From assembly GCA_051745565.1 (NCBI GenBank), contig JBNJEF010000039.1:1-5543 (forward strand): a stretch of DNA of 5,543 nt, read 5' to 3'. The stretch comes from SKVL01 sp051745565 (lineage in GTDB: Bacteria > Patescibacteriota > Minisyncoccia > Phycocordibacterales > CSBR16-193). The translations under genes were made by a program, and so were the position numbers. Positions 5,201 to 5,543 of the stretch are shown in pieces. Within the stretch, counting starts at the first letter, position 1. The number at the start of each line of letters is the position of its first letter. Under the pieces are notes generated by a model. That model had not been told where the DNA came from. It ran no database searches and was given only the letters and a program-made list of their open reading frames with translations.

Positions 5201-5243
5201 GGAATGTGTATCTACCGGTATTATAGATATTCCTCGTAGATAC
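5201..5243 (+). terminator. Two mutually exclusive hairpins after prfA (weak terminator or attenuator)
   Basis: TATCTA at 5209-5214 can pair in two ways. In one fold it pairs with TAGATA (5224-5229), extended by GGAA/TTCC (5201-5204 with 5230-5233) across a 4-nt bulge. In the other, GTATCTAC (5208-5215) pairs perfectly with GTAGATAC (5236-5243) and is followed by TACTTTTGTGCTTTT. The second looks like a weak terminator for prfA; the shared strand resembles an antiterminator/terminator pair. No known riboswitch is recognised. Confidence 0.35.
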
Positions 5244-5257
5244 TACTTTTGTGCTTT

Positions 5258-5350
5258 TATAGTATTTAGGGATGTCAGATGTTCAAAAGCTATTACATTC
5301 AAAGCTTTTACTGTATCTGAATTTAATATTATTACTTTTTCTTTCCTTTT
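5258..5350 (+). other. AT-rich spacer with a -10-like box, a 46-nt imperfect hairpin and a T-rich tract
   Basis: TATAGT (5258-5263) could be a -10. It is followed by a hairpin with outer arms TCAGAT/ATCTGA (5275-5280 and 5315-5320) and inner arms AAAAGCT/AGCTTTT (5285-5291 and 5303-5309) around an 11-nt loop. A pyrimidine-rich run, TTTTTCTTTCCTTTT, covers 5336-5350. This arrangement would suit a short structured RNA or a leader for the downstream gene, but no family is recognised and no -35 is visible. Confidence 0.25.
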
Positions 5351-5357
5351 AATATCG

Positions 5358-5366
5358 TGTTAAAAT
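5358..5366 (+). promoter_or_regulatory. Extended -10 promoter giving a leaderless message
   Basis: TGTTAAAAT is an extended -10 (TGn plus TAAAAT, 5 of 6 matches). Its expected start of transcription, seven bases on, is the A of the ATG at 5373. The -35 position holds only T/C-rich sequence. The ATG is also the earliest possible start, since an in-frame TAA lies at 5367-5369. Confidence 0.55.
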
Positions 5367-5372
5367 TAATAT

Positions 5373-5543
5373 ATGAGGGAATTAAAAGACCTAAAAAGGA
5401 CACTGTTCTGGGAAGTTGATGTTGAGAGTCTTGATTGGAGAAAAGATGTTGAATTTATAATTGGACGGGTCTTTGATTTTGGAAACCTAAACGATTGGAG
5501 GATAGTAAGAGACCTTTACGGATATTCAAAGATAAAAGAGGTT
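5373..5543 (+). CDS. DUF6922-like small protein, N-terminal part (runs off right edge)
   Basis: An open frame of 57 codons runs to the window end. It starts MRELKDLKRTLFWEVDVESL and continues with D-W-R-K, FIIGRVFDFG and NDWRIVRDLYG. The pattern F-W-[DE]-V-D-x-E-x-L-D-W, then xxxxIIxRVxxFG and DWxxxxxxYG, resembles the small DUF6922 domain. Genes of this kind often lie just upstream of a nucleotidyltransferase-type (AbiEii-like) gene and have been treated as antitoxin-like partners. This is recalled, not searched, and the partner would lie outside the window. The start is fixed by an in-frame TAA two codons upstream. Base composition is AT-rich like the ATPase island and unlike prfA, so it may be an acquired module. 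There is no leader or Shine-Dalgarno site if the promoter at 5358-5366 is used. Confidence 0.65.
   Translation, partial: MRELKDLKRTLFWEVDVESLDWRKDVEFIIGRVFDFGNLNDWRIVRDLYGYSKIKEV

Overview
The window most likely comes from a bacterium of the Candidate Phyla Radiation (Patescibacteria, Parcubacteria-like). This is inference. It rests on a secreted protein whose N-terminus looks like the large surface proteins of those genomes, a short release factor 1 with a PET tripeptide, short or absent 5' leaders with few Shine-Dalgarno sites, and an AAA/DUF4143 ATPase and a DUF6922-like protein set among core genes. All five complete genes stop at TAA or TAG, and none contains an in-frame TGA.

Layout. 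Positions 1-237 (minus) hold the start of a secreted surface protein that runs off the left edge. A 255-bp divergent region carries a candidate extended -10 promoter for it and an AT-rich 8-bp tandem repeat folded into a dyad. rplY (ribosomal protein L25/CTC, 493-1140) follows on the plus strand. Next, from its own extended -10 promoter, comes a cell-wall hydrolase (1195-2562) that joins an EnvC/PcsB-like coiled coil to a lytic transglycosylase domain. A clearly AT-richer island follows: a promoter packed with two adjacent palindromes and an AAA/DUF4143 ATPase with a PD-(D/E)XK-like tail (2679-3806). It is bracketed by a 12/13-bp near-identical direct repeat. The core resumes with rpmE (zinc-type L31), a strong Y-shaped terminator and prfA (RF1). 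The right side is an AT-rich 183-bp gap with alternative hairpins, then the start of an apparently leaderless DUF6922-like gene cut by the right edge.

How it fits together. rplY, rpmE and prfA are translation genes. The hydrolase probably acts in wall remodelling or division. The ATPase island and the DUF6922-like gene look like accessory insertions next to core genes. The observations most worth following are the palindrome-filled ATPase promoter, the flanking direct repeat, the coiled coil/transglycosylase fusion, and the leaderless or terminator-abutting starts. No CRISPR array, tRNA, rRNA or transposase gene was seen.
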